Below are positions 1 to 8,214 of a stretch of 30,784 nt of DNA, in pieces. The notes beneath the pieces were generated by a model. That model was not told where the DNA came from. It made no database searches and was given only the letters and a program-made list of their open reading frames with translations. Source of the DNA: Desulforhopalus sp. (GTDB lineage Bacteria > Desulfobacterota > Desulfobulbia > Desulfobulbales > Desulfocapsaceae); the NCBI GenBank assembly GCA_023231425.1, contig JALNVI010000031.1, positions 1 to 30,784 of the forward strand. The letters run 5' to 3'. How positions within the stretch are numbered: the first letter of the stretch is position 1; every line of letters begins with the position of its first letter. The position numbers and the translations under genes were made by a program.

Positions 1-80
1 CCCTCGATGTTTCGTTCCTCGCTTTGTCGGAGGATAAATCTGGCTGTAATAAAGAAGATGGGCGATTATTCAAGGTACCC
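1..80 (+). repeat. Intergenic inverted-end repeat, copy A (right part, cut by window edge)
   Basis: The right-hand portion of the dispersed repeat is seen here. The conserved core TCGTTCCTCGCTTTGTCGGA is followed by the end motif ATTCAAGGTACCC. The left part lies outside the window. Compared with the other copies, the stretch after GGAGGATAAAT has diverged by small changes, which shifts the open frame seen in copies F and G. It lies just beyond the stop codon of the minus-strand flavoenzyme gene at 129. Confidence 0.8.
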
Positions 81-128
81 ATAAAAGCAGAGTTAAAGCT
101 GTCGCCCCGGGAAATCTTCGGAATGTAC

Positions 129-2270
129 TTACTTGCGGCGCCACGTGTGGAAGCGCTCAATGAAAGCGAGCAGTTTTTGCGGTGCATGGTCGCGTTTCCA
201 GTTGCCAGCAACGTTTTTATTCGCTTCAGCCATCGTAGGGTAAATATGGATGGTTCCCAGTAACTTGTTGAGGCCCAGCCCATATTTCATGGCTAAGACG
301 AATTCGGCAAGCAGCTCACCCGCATTCGCACCTACGATAGTAGCACCTAAAATTTTATCTTTACCTGGTGCGGTAAGCACTTTAACAAAACCACGGGCGT
401 GATCGTCAGCTAAAGCACGGTCCAGCCCGCCGATGTCGTAACGGGTTATTTCTACTTCGATATCCTGCTTCCTGGCAGAGGTCTCATTTAAACCCACAGT
501 GGCTATTTCTGGTTCTGTAAAGGTCGCCCAGGGAATAACGCGGTAATCAACCTTAAAGGTTTTAAACGGTCTGAATAAGGCATTTACCGCAGCATACCAG
601 GCCTGGTGACTTGCAGTATGCGTGAACTGATAGGGACCTGCTACATCACCGGCCGCCAGAATATTCGGATATTTGGTTTGCAAAAAGTCGTTGGTGATAA
701 TGGTACGGGCAGTCTCAATACCCAATTTCTCTAAACCAAAACCGGTCAGGTTGGCCTGGCGGCCTGCTGCTACTAAAATTTTATCGAAGGGAATCCGTTC
801 TTCTTTCCCCTCAGACTCAACCAGTAATACATTGCCTTCGCTGGTGTTTTCCACGGCCATGGCGATGGTATTCAGGCGTAAATCAATGCCGTCTTTTTGC
901 AGTTGAATCTGCAGGTACTCTGCCGCATCTGGATCTTCTTTATTAAGTATCTGCTTTCCGCGCTGAATTTGCGTAACGTGGGTGCCCAGACGGCCAAATG
1001 CCTGAGACAGCTCACAACCAACAGGTCCGCCCCCCAGTACGATCATACGCTCAGGCTGTTCGCGGATTTCCCACAGGTTGTCTGCGGTTAAATAATCGAT
1101 GTCTTTCAAGCCTGGAATGTCTGGCACAAATGCACGGGCACCTGTGGCAATAACAATATTGCGTGTGGTGAGTGACTGCACGCCATCTTCGGTCTTAATG
1201 TCGACCTGCCAGGGTGACACTATGGTCGCACTGCCGAGAACAACCTTAACCCCCAGTGATTCATAGCGCTCAACCGAATCATGGGGCTCGATAGATTTAA
1301 TGACGTTATGAACTTTATTCATAACGGCTTCAAAGTCTATTTTTGGAGCCCCATAGGTCACTCCGGCATTTTGCGATGTATGATAAATATGCGCCAGTTT
1401 ACTGGCGTGCAGTAAACTTTTAGATGGTACGCAACCTGTATTTAAACAGTCACCACCCATTTTGTGACGCTCAACCAGAGTTACTGATGATTTAATTGCT
1501 GCCGCGATATAGGCTGTTACCAGGCCAGCAGCTCCTGCACCGATAACGACCAGGTTGCGGTCGAATTTCTTTGGTTTTTCCCAGCCTTTGTAAACACGGT
1601 GCTGTTGCAGGGCGTTCAAAATGAATTTGGCTGCAATGGGGAAAATACCCAGTAACACAAATGATAAAATCAAGCTGCCTGAGAGGATGTCAGACAACTG
1701 TTTTATTTCGACCAGCTGTGTTCCGGCATTCACATAAACCGCTGTGCCGATTAACATGCCCAGCTGGCTGACCCAGTAGTAGGTCCAGGTTTTAATGCCT
1801 GTTACACCCATAACCAGGTTAATGATAAAGAACGGGAAGAGAGGGACAAGGCGCAGACTGAGTAAATAGAAGGCTCCATCTTTCTCGATCCCTTTATCGA
1901 TGGCTTCGAGCTTTTTCGAGAAGGTCCTCTTAATCCGGTCACGAAACAGGAAGCGCGAAGCGAGGAAGGCCAGTGTCGCACCGATACTTGAGGCAAAGGA
2001 GACAAGTAATAAGCCCCAGCCAAAACCAAATAATGCACCTGCCCCCAGAGTTAAAACCACTGCGCCTGGCACGCTGAGGGCGGCGGCGATCGTATAAATG
2101 ACCAGATAGCCAATAAATGCCACGAACCAGTTCTTGTTTATATATTCAGCGAGTACCTGTTGATTGTTCTTTAAACTCTCAAGGGTAAGATATTGCTGTA
2201 AATCGAACACAAAGAAGATGGTAATAAGCGCTGCAATGATGACGACTAATATCGTACGTTTGCTCTTCAT
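129..2270 (-). CDS. TVP38/DedA-like membrane domain fused to FAD-dependent disulfide oxidoreductase
   Basis: This is a 713-aa two-part protein. Residues about 5-220 form a TVP38/TMEM64-like membrane domain with hydrophobic spans near 7-24, 48-107, 133-156, 162-185 and 195-218. Residues about 238-713 are a group I pyridine nucleotide-disulfide oxidoreductase: FAD motif GAGAAG near 244, redox pair GGDCLNTGCVPSK (Cys275/Cys280), NAD(P) motif GGGPVG, and a C-terminal dimerisation domain. In lipoamide dehydrogenase the last domain carries His-Pro-Thr; here it reads IYPT, with Tyr in place of the His, as in mercuric reductases. The vicinal Cys pair that MerA has at its C-terminus is absent (the end is HTWRRK), so mercury reduction is not supported. 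Substrate is unknown; a membrane-tethered quinone, thiol or metal reductase is possible. The ATG at 2270 is preceded by AAGGGG about 10 nt upstream. The gene stands alone, with a dyad at 2302-2336 upstream. Confidence 0.88.
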   Translation of the reverse strand: MKSKRTILVVIIAALITIFFVFDLQQYLTLESLKNNQQVLAEYINKNWFVAFIGYLVIYTIAAALSVPGAVVLTLGAGALFGFGWGLLLVSFASSIGATLAFLASRFLFRDRIKRTFSKKLEAIDKGIEKDGAFYLLSLRLVPLFPFFIINLVMGVTGIKTWTYYWVSQLGMLIGTAVYVNAGTQLVEIKQLSDILSGSLILSFVLLGIFPIAAKFILNALQQHRVYKGWEKPKKFDRNLVVIGAGAAGLVTAYIAAAIKSSVTLVERHKMGGDCLNTGCVPSKSLLHASKLAHIYHTSQNAGVTYGAPKIDFEAVMNKVHNVIKSIEPHDSVERYESLGVKVVLGSATIVSPWQVDIKTEDGVQSLTTRNIVIATGARAFVPDIPGLKDIDYLTADNLWEIREQPERMIVLGGGPVGCELSQAFGRLGTHVTQIQRGKQILNKEDPDAAEYLQIQLQKDGIDLRLNTIAMAVENTSEGNVLLVESEGKEERIPFDKILVAAGRQANLTGFGLEKLGIETARTIITNDFLQTKYPNILAAGDVAGPYQFTHTASHQAWYAAVNALFRPFKTFKVDYRVIPWATFTEPEIATVGLNETSARKQDIEVEITRYDIGGLDRALADDHARGFVKVLTAPGKDKILGATIVGANAGELLAEFVLAMKYGLGLNKLLGTIHIYPTMAEANKNVAGNWKRDHAPQKLLAFIERFHTWRRK

Positions 2271-2301
2271 GTGGAGTTTACCCCTTGAAGTGGGAGATTC
2301 A

Positions 2302-2336
2302 GGTTAATTGAACATCTCTGGGAAGTTCAATTAACC
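2302..2336. promoter_or_regulatory. 12-bp perfect dyad upstream of the flavoenzyme gene
   Basis: GGTTAATTGAAC (2302-2313) and GTTCAATTAACC (2325-2336) are perfect inverted repeats separated by 11 nt, 31 nt upstream of the minus-strand start codon. No T-tract follows on either strand. That favours an operator or a leader hairpin over a terminator. No regulator gene is adjacent. Confidence 0.5.
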
Positions 2337-2445
2337 AGGGTTGAGTGAAAACAGTGTTTTCAAAACGGTTTGCAGCAGTATGTCACGCGCAGGGGGAGTT
2401 GCCATAACGGGCCTCTATACAGGTATAAACGAAATCGGTCCATAA

Positions 2446-2520
2446 GGGTACTTTGAAGAATCCTGTATTTCGTCCATATTCGAGGCACAGGAAGAAATTT
2501 ACCGCAGGTATATGATAATA
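2446..2520 (+). repeat. Intergenic inverted-end repeat, copy B (left half only)
   Basis: GGGTACTTTGAA followed by TGTATTTCGTCCATATTCGA and GGCACAGGAAGAAATTTACC matches the left end of the other copies. The conserved right half (TCGTTCCTCGC... to the terminal GGTACCC) is not found before the OYE gene, so this is a truncated copy. The right limit is approximate. Orientation is the same as all other copies. Confidence 0.75.
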
Positions 2521-2708
2521 TTCGTGTTGCTGGCGTTATGGTTACACACGCTGCATATTTACTCAAATACTGAGGAATCTCCAGCAGGGCCTTGCGTTGA
2601 TGGATGAGCATTTGTTTGACTCGCGCAACTTGATGGAAGAGACGGAAGTGAATATTCTTGCAGTCCAGGTCAGGAACGGATCAAAAAAATTTAACAGGAC
2701 AGAAATCT

Positions 2709-3806
2709 ATGCAACTCTTTGAAGAAGCGAAAATTGGGAACATAATACTGAGAAATCGATTCATCCGTGCCTCCCTGTGGATGAAGGGGGCGAAAGAGGG
2801 CCATATTACTCCGGCACTGCAGGAGACCTATAACGATCTTGCTGTGGGCGGCGTCGGCCTTATTCTCAGCGGGTATATGTATATCAGCCCGGATGAAAGG
2901 CCCAACGTGGGGATGGTCGCGATCAGTGATGACAGTTTTATTCCGGAACTGAAGGCCTTTGTTGATGAGATTCATCAGCACGGCGGAAAAATCGCGGCGC
3001 AGATCTGTTACGGTGGCTCGCAGTCGGACCATCCAGATGCGGTGAAGATGAAGATGATCGGCCCCTCTGCGGTGAAAAACCGTGTCTCTGAAATTACCCC
3101 GAAGGAGGCGACAAAAGAGGATCTCGCTGCCATCAAAAAACAGTTTGCCGACGCCGCAGTGCGGGCGCAGAAGGCGGGGTTTGACGGTGTGCAGCTCCAC
3201 GCCGCCCACGGTTATTTCCTCAGCATGTTCCTTACTCCATATTACAATCGCCGTACCGATGAATACAACGGGACCATTCACGACCGCGCGCGGATTATCT
3301 ATGAAGTTGTGGAGGAGGTCGGCAAAGCGGTGGGGCCCGATTTCCCGGTGATGATCAAGATTAACCACGACGATTTCATGGATGAGGGCGAGGGACTGGT
3401 GTTTGAGGACGCCCTTGAGGTGATGAAACGCCTCGATACCATGGGGCTGGCTTTGATTGAGGTGAGTGGCTCCAACGGGAGTTCCGGTAAGGGGATGGGG
3501 CCAGCAAGAACAGAGATTATCCGTGAAGATGATCAGAGTTATTTCCGTGAAGCCACCGAAAAGATTGCCGCCGCGATAAAGACTCCGGTGTCGCTGATGG
3601 GAGGAAACCGCAGTATCAAGGTGATGACTAAAATTCTCAATTCCAGTGAGATTCGCTTCTTCTCAGTGGCTCGGCCACTGCTCAGTGAGCCGGACCTGAT
3701 CAATCGCTGGGGGATGGATATGGGGTATCGACCCAAGTGTGTTTCCTGCAACCGCTGCGCGAAAACGACTCCCAATAGCTGTATTCTGAACCGTATGACG
3801 ATGTAG
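2709..3806 (+). CDS. NADH:flavin oxidoreductase, Old Yellow Enzyme family
   Basis: The product is a 365-aa FMN TIM-barrel enzyme expected to reduce activated C=C bonds in the cytoplasm. It opens with MQLFEEAKIGNIILRNRF, the usual family start. It also carries the hallmark active-site block HAAHGYFLSMFLTPYYNRRT, which continues with DEYNG and an Arg-rich segment. The ATG at 2709 is preferred to the in-frame ATG at 2658 because family homology begins there and an AGGA sits about 10 nt upstream. Length fits single-domain OYEs; the Fe-S/NAD domains of 2,4-dienoyl-CoA reductases are missing. The C-terminus is nevertheless Cys-rich (CVSCNRC, then one more Cys), which could bind a metal or be a relic of the cluster motif. 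Substrate cannot be told. The gene is monocistronic and convergent with the next gene. Confidence 0.9.
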   Translation: MQLFEEAKIGNIILRNRFIRASLWMKGAKEGHITPALQETYNDLAVGGVGLILSGYMYISPDERPNVGMVAISDDSFIPELKAFVDEIHQHGGKIAAQICYGGSQSDHPDAVKMKMIGPSAVKNRVSEITPKEATKEDLAAIKKQFADAAVRAQKAGFDGVQLHAAHGYFLSMFLTPYYNRRTDEYNGTIHDRARIIYEVVEEVGKAVGPDFPVMIKINHDDFMDEGEGLVFEDALEVMKRLDTMGLALIEVSGSNGSSGKGMGPARTEIIREDDQSYFREATEKIAAAIKTPVSLMGGNRSIKVMTKILNSSEIRFFSVARPLLSEPDLINRWGMDMGYRPKCVSCNRCAKTTPNSCILNRMTM

Positions 3807-3876
3807 GCGGAGAAGTTTTCGCAGAGAGAGGGGGAAAAAAGGGAGGCAGGAGATGGGAGAAAGGGAAAAGCAAAAG

Positions 3877-3899
3877 GCGGTAAGGCATTTTTTTACCGC
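3877..3899 (+). terminator. Possible terminator hairpin after the OYE gene
   Basis: GCGGTAA (3877-3883) pairs with TTACCGC (3893-3899) across a short T-rich loop. It lies 70 nt past the stop in a very purine-rich spacer (3806-3960). No T-run follows the stem, so termination is only a suggestion. Confidence 0.3.
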
Positions 3900-3962
3900 G
3901 AAGAACGCGGAGGAAGGCAGGAAGGACGGGAAGCAGGAGGCAGGGAGACGCAAAAGGTCTTT

Positions 3963-3991
3963 GTAGAGATGACCAATTTGGGCGTCTCTAC
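3963..3991. repeat. Near-perfect 29-bp palindrome between convergent genes
   Basis: GTAGAGATGACC at the left and GGGCGTCTCTAC at the right flank a five-base AATTT centre. All positions pair except one A/G, with one T/G wobble. Arms of the type GTAGAGACGC...GCGTCTCTAC occur as small interspersed repeats in many bacteria. Its site between convergent stop codons (3806 and 4017) would suit a bidirectional terminator or a REP-like element. Confidence 0.6.
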
Positions 3992-4016
3992 AGTGAAATT
4001 AATTTATCATCCTGTT

Positions 4017-5528
4017 TTATTCCCGTTGCAGGAGTGATCTCGCCTCGGCCGTCAGAGCAATGAGGTCTGTTCTGTCGACAAGAGAGATGTCAAACTTGCG
4101 GTTTAGTGCGGCAAAGTGCTTCAGGCCGAAACCGATCTTGTTGAGATAGGAGAAGACGCCGATGGCACCGGTGGAAAAATCATTTGCCTTCGGCCCATAA
4201 AGAGCCCGCAGATCGGCAAGGTCTGCAAAAATTTCTTCCACGGTCTTGCCGTATTCTTTGTACATGGGCGGGACCTCTCCCGCTTTAATCTGTTCTCCGA
4301 TCTTCCTGGCGGTCATGGCTGCGGCCATTGAGGCGCGGCAGAGTCCAATGCCGGAAACGTGGCCATTACCGAAAGCCAGTCCCTTGTACACCTGATCTTC
4401 ACTGGCAAAACCGCCGGTCATGACAATTGCGGGCAGTGGCATGCCTTCTTTTTTCAGGCGGGAACACAGCCTGACCACAACATCTTCCAGGCAGACCGTG
4501 GGCAGGGACCACTCATTCATCATCTTCGAGGGACTGTACCCCGATCCGCCACCGGCTCCGTCAAAAGTTATCATGTCCACATTTTCTGTACAGGCAATGC
4601 GCAGGACCCGCTCAATATCGACGGGATCAAAACCGGCCATCTTGAAATAGATGTTTCTGGCGCCCATATTCCGCAGGTCTTCAATGTGGCTGCTTAGCGT
4701 TTCTTCTGTCCAGAAGGGCAGACGGCCACAGGTATAGAAATTGGGGCAGACATTCTCGCGATACGCCTTCTGTACGGCGGGATCTGTCGGGTCAGGATGA
4801 ACAATATCTCCACGTCCTTTTCTGCGTAACGCGGTTTCAAGATCTTTCACCTGCTTTACCGGCTGGATTCCCTTGGCGGCCTGGCCGAACTTTATCTCAA
4901 TCGCCTCCGCCCCATATTTTTCAATGGCGATCCTCGGGACTCCAGCGAGGTCGTCATCGATATTGCACTGCAGTACAATCTGCCCATATCCACGGTTGTA
5001 GCGGCGGAAACAGTCAAGGGCCTGCCCGAGAAGCGGAAACTCTGTTATCTGTCCCTTTTCCATTCGCAGAGCGGTATCGTTGTTTCTCGCATCCTCGCCA
5101 ATCACACAGGTTACTCCCGCCATGGCTGCCCCGGCAAAATAGTCCTGCCAGTTCAGCTTGATCAGTGCGGGAAGGATAAAAGGCCGCTCCATCCTGACCG
5201 GATGACGTGTGCCGTAGCTGCATTCGAGGTTTACGTTGAAAATCGTACACTCTTCACTGTTTGCCGGGGCTTTCTGCGCTCCGAAGACTCTGCCGTTTAT
5301 ATTGAAGTGCGAATAATCAACTGGATAATCTTTCTCTGAGGCAATCTGATTGTTTCCCGTGGTCATGGGGTAGACTGTCTGCGCCCCTGATACCGCCGCC
5401 TGGGCAATCTCACAGGTTCCCGCGCACTCGTCTGTGCAGAAGGAGCACATCCCGGATTGAGGGGAAATAAAGGAGCTTCTGTTTCTGGCAAAGGTAAATC
5501 CGGAGCTGAGTTTCGGTGACCAGGTCAT
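4017..5528 (-). CDS. FMN-binding glutamate synthase family protein
   Basis: This 503-aa protein resembles the synthase (FMN, TIM-barrel) domain of the glutamate synthase large subunit, without the glutaminase domain. Visible motifs are MITFDGAGGGSGYSP, the glycine-rich flavin/phosphate region, and IVMTGGFASEDQVYKGLAFG, both characteristic of GltB-like synthase domains. Near the N-terminus there is a Cys cluster, CSFCTDECAGTC (C-x2-C-x3-C-x3-C), that could hold an Fe-S cluster. The start at 5528 (MTWSPKLS) is chosen over the longer ATG at 5588 because AGGAGA sits about 8 nt upstream. No GltD-like small subunit or glutaminase gene is nearby, so the electron and ammonia donors, and whether the product is glutamate at all, are unknown. 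Monocistronic. Confidence 0.85.
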   Translation of the reverse strand: MTWSPKLSSGFTFARNRSSFISPQSGMCSFCTDECAGTCEIAQAAVSGAQTVYPMTTGNNQIASEKDYPVDYSHFNINGRVFGAQKAPANSEECTIFNVNLECSYGTRHPVRMERPFILPALIKLNWQDYFAGAAMAGVTCVIGEDARNNDTALRMEKGQITEFPLLGQALDCFRRYNRGYGQIVLQCNIDDDLAGVPRIAIEKYGAEAIEIKFGQAAKGIQPVKQVKDLETALRRKGRGDIVHPDPTDPAVQKAYRENVCPNFYTCGRLPFWTEETLSSHIEDLRNMGARNIYFKMAGFDPVDIERVLRIACTENVDMITFDGAGGGSGYSPSKMMNEWSLPTVCLEDVVVRLCSRLKKEGMPLPAIVMTGGFASEDQVYKGLAFGNGHVSGIGLCRASMAAAMTARKIGEQIKAGEVPPMYKEYGKTVEEIFADLADLRALYGPKANDFSTGAIGVFSYLNKIGFGLKHFAALNRKFDISLVDRTDLIALTAEARSLLQRE

Positions 5529-5921
5529 GGCGCTGTCTCCTGTTGGTGTGGTGCGTTGTGATACTGTTACAACGGGTTGGGAATACAAGTGGATACAAAA
5601 TAATAATATTCTGCAGAGAAAGATGTTTTCAAGGGTTCTTCACAGTCAAACTTTTTTATTGCAGATGTAGAGGGAGCCATGGGGCGGCTGTATCCTTAAC
5701 GAGGAATCATTCAGCTGCTTATAATATGTTGAAGTATTTCTGAATCATAATCCGTGTTGGGAGGTTTTTTTTAGCCTGCAAAAAAGTGAAAATTTGCCGA
5801 AAAGACCCTGCTTCATGGTAGAATACATGATTTTGGGTATGACCTGATTTTTTATCTTTAAAGAAATGCTTATGCGTCTGGCATTGCAACTTCCAACCTC
5901 CAACCTCAAGCAATTAAATCC
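5529..5921. other. Divergent intergenic region, 393 bp
   Basis: This A+T-rich spacer lies between the minus-strand glutamate synthase-like gene and the plus-strand ornithine cyclodeaminase-like gene, so it should hold promoters for both. I see no repeat copy and no convincing coding frame. Before the plus-strand start there is a short tandem of CAACCTC (around 5889-5906) and no clear Shine-Dalgarno sequence. A possible -10 (TAGAAT, near 5819) has only a poor -35. Confidence 0.4.
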
Positions 5922-6905
5922 ATGCTGCTACTTAACCGAAGTGAACTGCAACAAATACTGACTGAAGAGAGTGTGATCGACGCTGTTGAAGGTGGTTTTC
6001 GCGCCCATCAAAAGGGGGAGACGATCTCTCCGTTACGGATGCACGTTGACCTGAAAAAGACGTCTGGAATATATCTGTTGATGCCTTCCTTCCACAATTC
6101 CGGATCAGCTTTCGGAAGTAAAATTCTCTCTCTTTACGCTGCCAATCCAGCGAAAAACAAGCCCACCATCAGTTCAATGTATCTCCTGTGCGATGGCGAA
6201 GACGGCAGCTTTCAGGCAATAATGGACGGTGGATGTCTCACTGGAATGCGTACCGCCGCGGCATCTGCTGTGGCCAGCAAATACCTCGCACGGCCTGACG
6301 CAAAGGTGCAGGGAATCATTGGTACCGGCACCCAGGCAATGTTTCAGGCAGCTGCAATTGCAACGGCCTGTCCGTGTGAACGCCTCATTGTCTACAATAT
6401 CCACCGGGACAAGGCTGTACAGTTTGCTGAAAAAGCTGCGTTGCGTCTGGGGATACCGGTAGACGTCGCTGCCTCAGTCAAAGAAGTCGGGCAGCAGGCC
6501 GATATCATCACCACCGTGACCTCTTCCAACTCTCCTGTTCTTGACTTGAGTGACGTTCGGCCGGGCTGTCATATCAACGCCGTCGGTGCCTTCAAACCCA
6601 GGATGCAGGAAATTGGTGGTGATCTGATAAAGGCAGCCCGGGTTGTTGTCGATTCCCTCGAAGCCTGCCTCGCGGAAACGGGCGACCTGCTTGTTCCTAT
6701 CAATAACGGCAGCTACAGCGCTGAAGAAATCCATGGAGAACTCGGTGATCTTCTCCTCGGCAATATCTCAGGGCGGGTGAGTGACGATGATATTACCCTG
6801 TTTGAATCGGTGGGGCTCTCTTTTGAGGATCTGGTTACGGCTCAACTTGCCTTTACCCGCGCCCGCGAAAGGAATCTTGGCAGCGAAATCGACCTTACCC
6901 TGTGA
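5922..6905 (+). CDS. Ornithine cyclodeaminase / mu-crystallin family protein
   Basis: The 327-aa product has the normal family length. Family features are the substrate-side block GGCLTGMRTAAASAVAS, the dinucleotide-binding motif GIIGTGTQA near residue 125, the AVGAFKP turn, the GELGDLL segment and the C-terminal FESVGLSFEDL. Members are NAD(P)-dependent enzymes such as ornithine cyclodeaminase, alanine dehydrogenase (archaeal type), ketimine reductase or opine-type synthases. The motifs do not settle which reaction applies. The start codon lacks a good ribosome binding site, but the first residues (MLLLNRSELQQIL) are the standard family start. It is followed by a terminator-like hairpin and faces the MFS gene. 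Confidence 0.88.
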   Translation: MLLLNRSELQQILTEESVIDAVEGGFRAHQKGETISPLRMHVDLKKTSGIYLLMPSFHNSGSAFGSKILSLYAANPAKNKPTISSMYLLCDGEDGSFQAIMDGGCLTGMRTAAASAVASKYLARPDAKVQGIIGTGTQAMFQAAAIATACPCERLIVYNIHRDKAVQFAEKAALRLGIPVDVAASVKEVGQQADIITTVTSSNSPVLDLSDVRPGCHINAVGAFKPRMQEIGGDLIKAARVVVDSLEACLAETGDLLVPINNGSYSAEEIHGELGDLLLGNISGRVSDDDITLFESVGLSFEDLVTAQLAFTRARERNLGSEIDLTL

Positions 6906-6963
6906 GAGAACGGGGTAATTCACCAAAAAAATGGGCTGAGTGCGAATAATCAGGTATTGTTTT

Positions 6964-6999
6964 CCTGGGATCTTTACTGCGGTCCCAGGCCCTTTTAGA
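6964..6999 (+). terminator. Rho-independent-like terminator after the cyclodeaminase gene
   Basis: CCTGGGA (6964-6970) pairs perfectly with TCCCAGG (6983-6989), and the right arm is followed by CCCTTTTAGATTTT. The T-rich tail is on the plus-strand side, so it serves the gene ending at 6905. Confidence 0.6.
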
Positions 7000-7008
7000 T
7001 TTTCTCCT

Positions 7009-8214
7009 CTACTTCTCCTCCCGCTGCAAAAATGTGCGGCTGCTGCCAGCGAGCAGCGCCGCCATGATTGCCAGCACTCCTGCGACTGCAAATCCCGTCT
7101 TCAGACCAGCGTGATCCCCCACCAGACCGATCAATATGGGGATGCAGCCGGCTCCCATGAGAAAACCAATTGGAGCCCCGATTGATAGACCCATGCCGCG
7201 GAACGCCCCCTTACCAAGTCGTGCGTAGCAGGCAAAGCAGGAGGGGAAAAAGATGACAGCGATCAGCGGCTGCACGAAGATAAACGTCAGCAGCAGCCCT
7301 CCTGAGCAGATTCCGATGGGGACGGTCAGCAGCCCTGCCAGCAGCAGTGCTCCCGCCATCACCCGGCCGTTTCCGAAGTGATCCCCGAGCCAGCCCCCGA
7401 TCAGTGGCATAACGATGGAGCCGATGCGTGAAAACGCCACGATGGAATTTGCATGTTCAACACTCATCCCATGCTCGTTTACCAGCAGCAGCGGCAGCAT
7501 GGAGTAGATCCCCATGGTTGAACCGGCCGCGAAGGAGAGCATGACAGTGATACGCCAGAAGAGGGGACTGGTGAAGAAATAACGCACCACCTGCAGGCTG
7601 ACCGGCGGTTGTTTACGTTTCGCGTTGCATCCGTGTTTGAGATAGAGCAGATTCCAGAAAAGGAGCAGCACTCCCAGTGCCTGCAGGCCGTGGCGCCATC
7701 CCATGAGAATGCCGAGCAGGCTGGCAATGAGCGGGGCAAGGACAAAGCCGAGGTTGGGAGCCAGCTCGTGAATGGACATTCCCCGGGTGAGCCAGGCTGC
7801 CGGGCTGATTTCTGCAATGGTCACCATTGCCGTCGGAAAGTAAAGACCGGACGCCAGACCTGTGAAAAGACCGGCGGCGAGGAAAGCGGACAGGTTGTGG
7901 CAGAGGGAGAAGAGAAACAGGCTCAGCCCCGTCAGCAGTCCGGAAAGGACAATTGTCCGTCGATTGCCGATTCTTGAGCTGAGGTTTGGGGCGAAGAGGA
8001 TGGAGACGACATAGCCAAACATGATGATAAAAAAGAGTGAACCTTCCGCGCTGTGGCTGATGCTGATCTCCTTTTCAATAATCGGCATCAGGGGTGAGAT
8101 GATCACCCGGGCAGTGAAGATAAGGAAAAAGATCGACGAGAGGAAGAGCAGGGATGGCAGTGCGCTGCGGAAACTGCCGCCGAGCTGCAGTTGAGAATCA
8201 GTTGATCCGGCCAT
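7009..8214 (-). CDS. Major facilitator superfamily transporter
   Basis: The 401-aa protein is highly hydrophobic throughout and fits the usual 12-helix MFS layout. It has a loop 2-3 motif of the GxxxDRxGRR type in degenerate form (NLSSRIGNRRTIVLSGLL), and a second copy in the second half (GGWLGDHFGNGRVMAGALLL). The ATG at 8214 has GGAGA about 8 nt upstream. No substrate can be inferred: the protein sits alone between a cyclodeaminase-like gene (convergent) and the transglutaminase cluster. Inner membrane location is expected. Confidence 0.85.
   Translation of the reverse strand: MAGSTDSQLQLGGSFRSALPSLLFLSSIFFLIFTARVIISPLMPIIEKEISISHSAEGSLFFIIMFGYVVSILFAPNLSSRIGNRRTIVLSGLLTGLSLFLFSLCHNLSAFLAAGLFTGLASGLYFPTAMVTIAEISPAAWLTRGMSIHELAPNLGFVLAPLIASLLGILMGWRHGLQALGVLLLFWNLLYLKHGCNAKRKQPPVSLQVVRYFFTSPLFWRITVMLSFAAGSTMGIYSMLPLLLVNEHGMSVEHANSIVAFSRIGSIVMPLIGGWLGDHFGNGRVMAGALLLAGLLTVPIGICSGGLLLTFIFVQPLIAVIFFPSCFACYARLGKGAFRGMGLSIGAPIGFLMGAGCIPILIGLVGDHAGLKTGFAVAGVLAIMAALLAGSSRTFLQREEK

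Larger units (their letters stand above)
2271..2708. other. Intergenic region with dyad, half repeat and an unrecognised open stretch
   Basis: The region separates two divergent genes. It holds the dyad at 2302-2336 and repeat copy B at 2446-2520. A plus-strand reading frame is open from about 2522 to a stop at 2720. It contains an ATG at 2600 for a 40-residue peptide beginning MDEHLFDSRNLMEETEVNIL and overlaps the start of the OYE gene in another frame. I do not recognise this peptide. It may be a gene relic or chance. Confidence 0.4.

Noticed and set aside
129..2270. Mercuric reductase (merA)
   Set aside because: The N-terminal domain is TVP38-type, not a heavy-metal-associated domain; the C-terminal Cys pair is absent and no mer genes are nearby.
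2691..3368. 225-codon minus-strand open frame
   Set aside because: Antisense to the OYE gene, which has the HGYFLSMFLTPYYNRRTDEYNG signature region.
3807..3960. Purine-rich spacer as a coding or regulatory element
   Set aside because: Low-complexity G/A-rich sequence, no supported frame; only the small hairpin at 3877-3899 was kept at low confidence.
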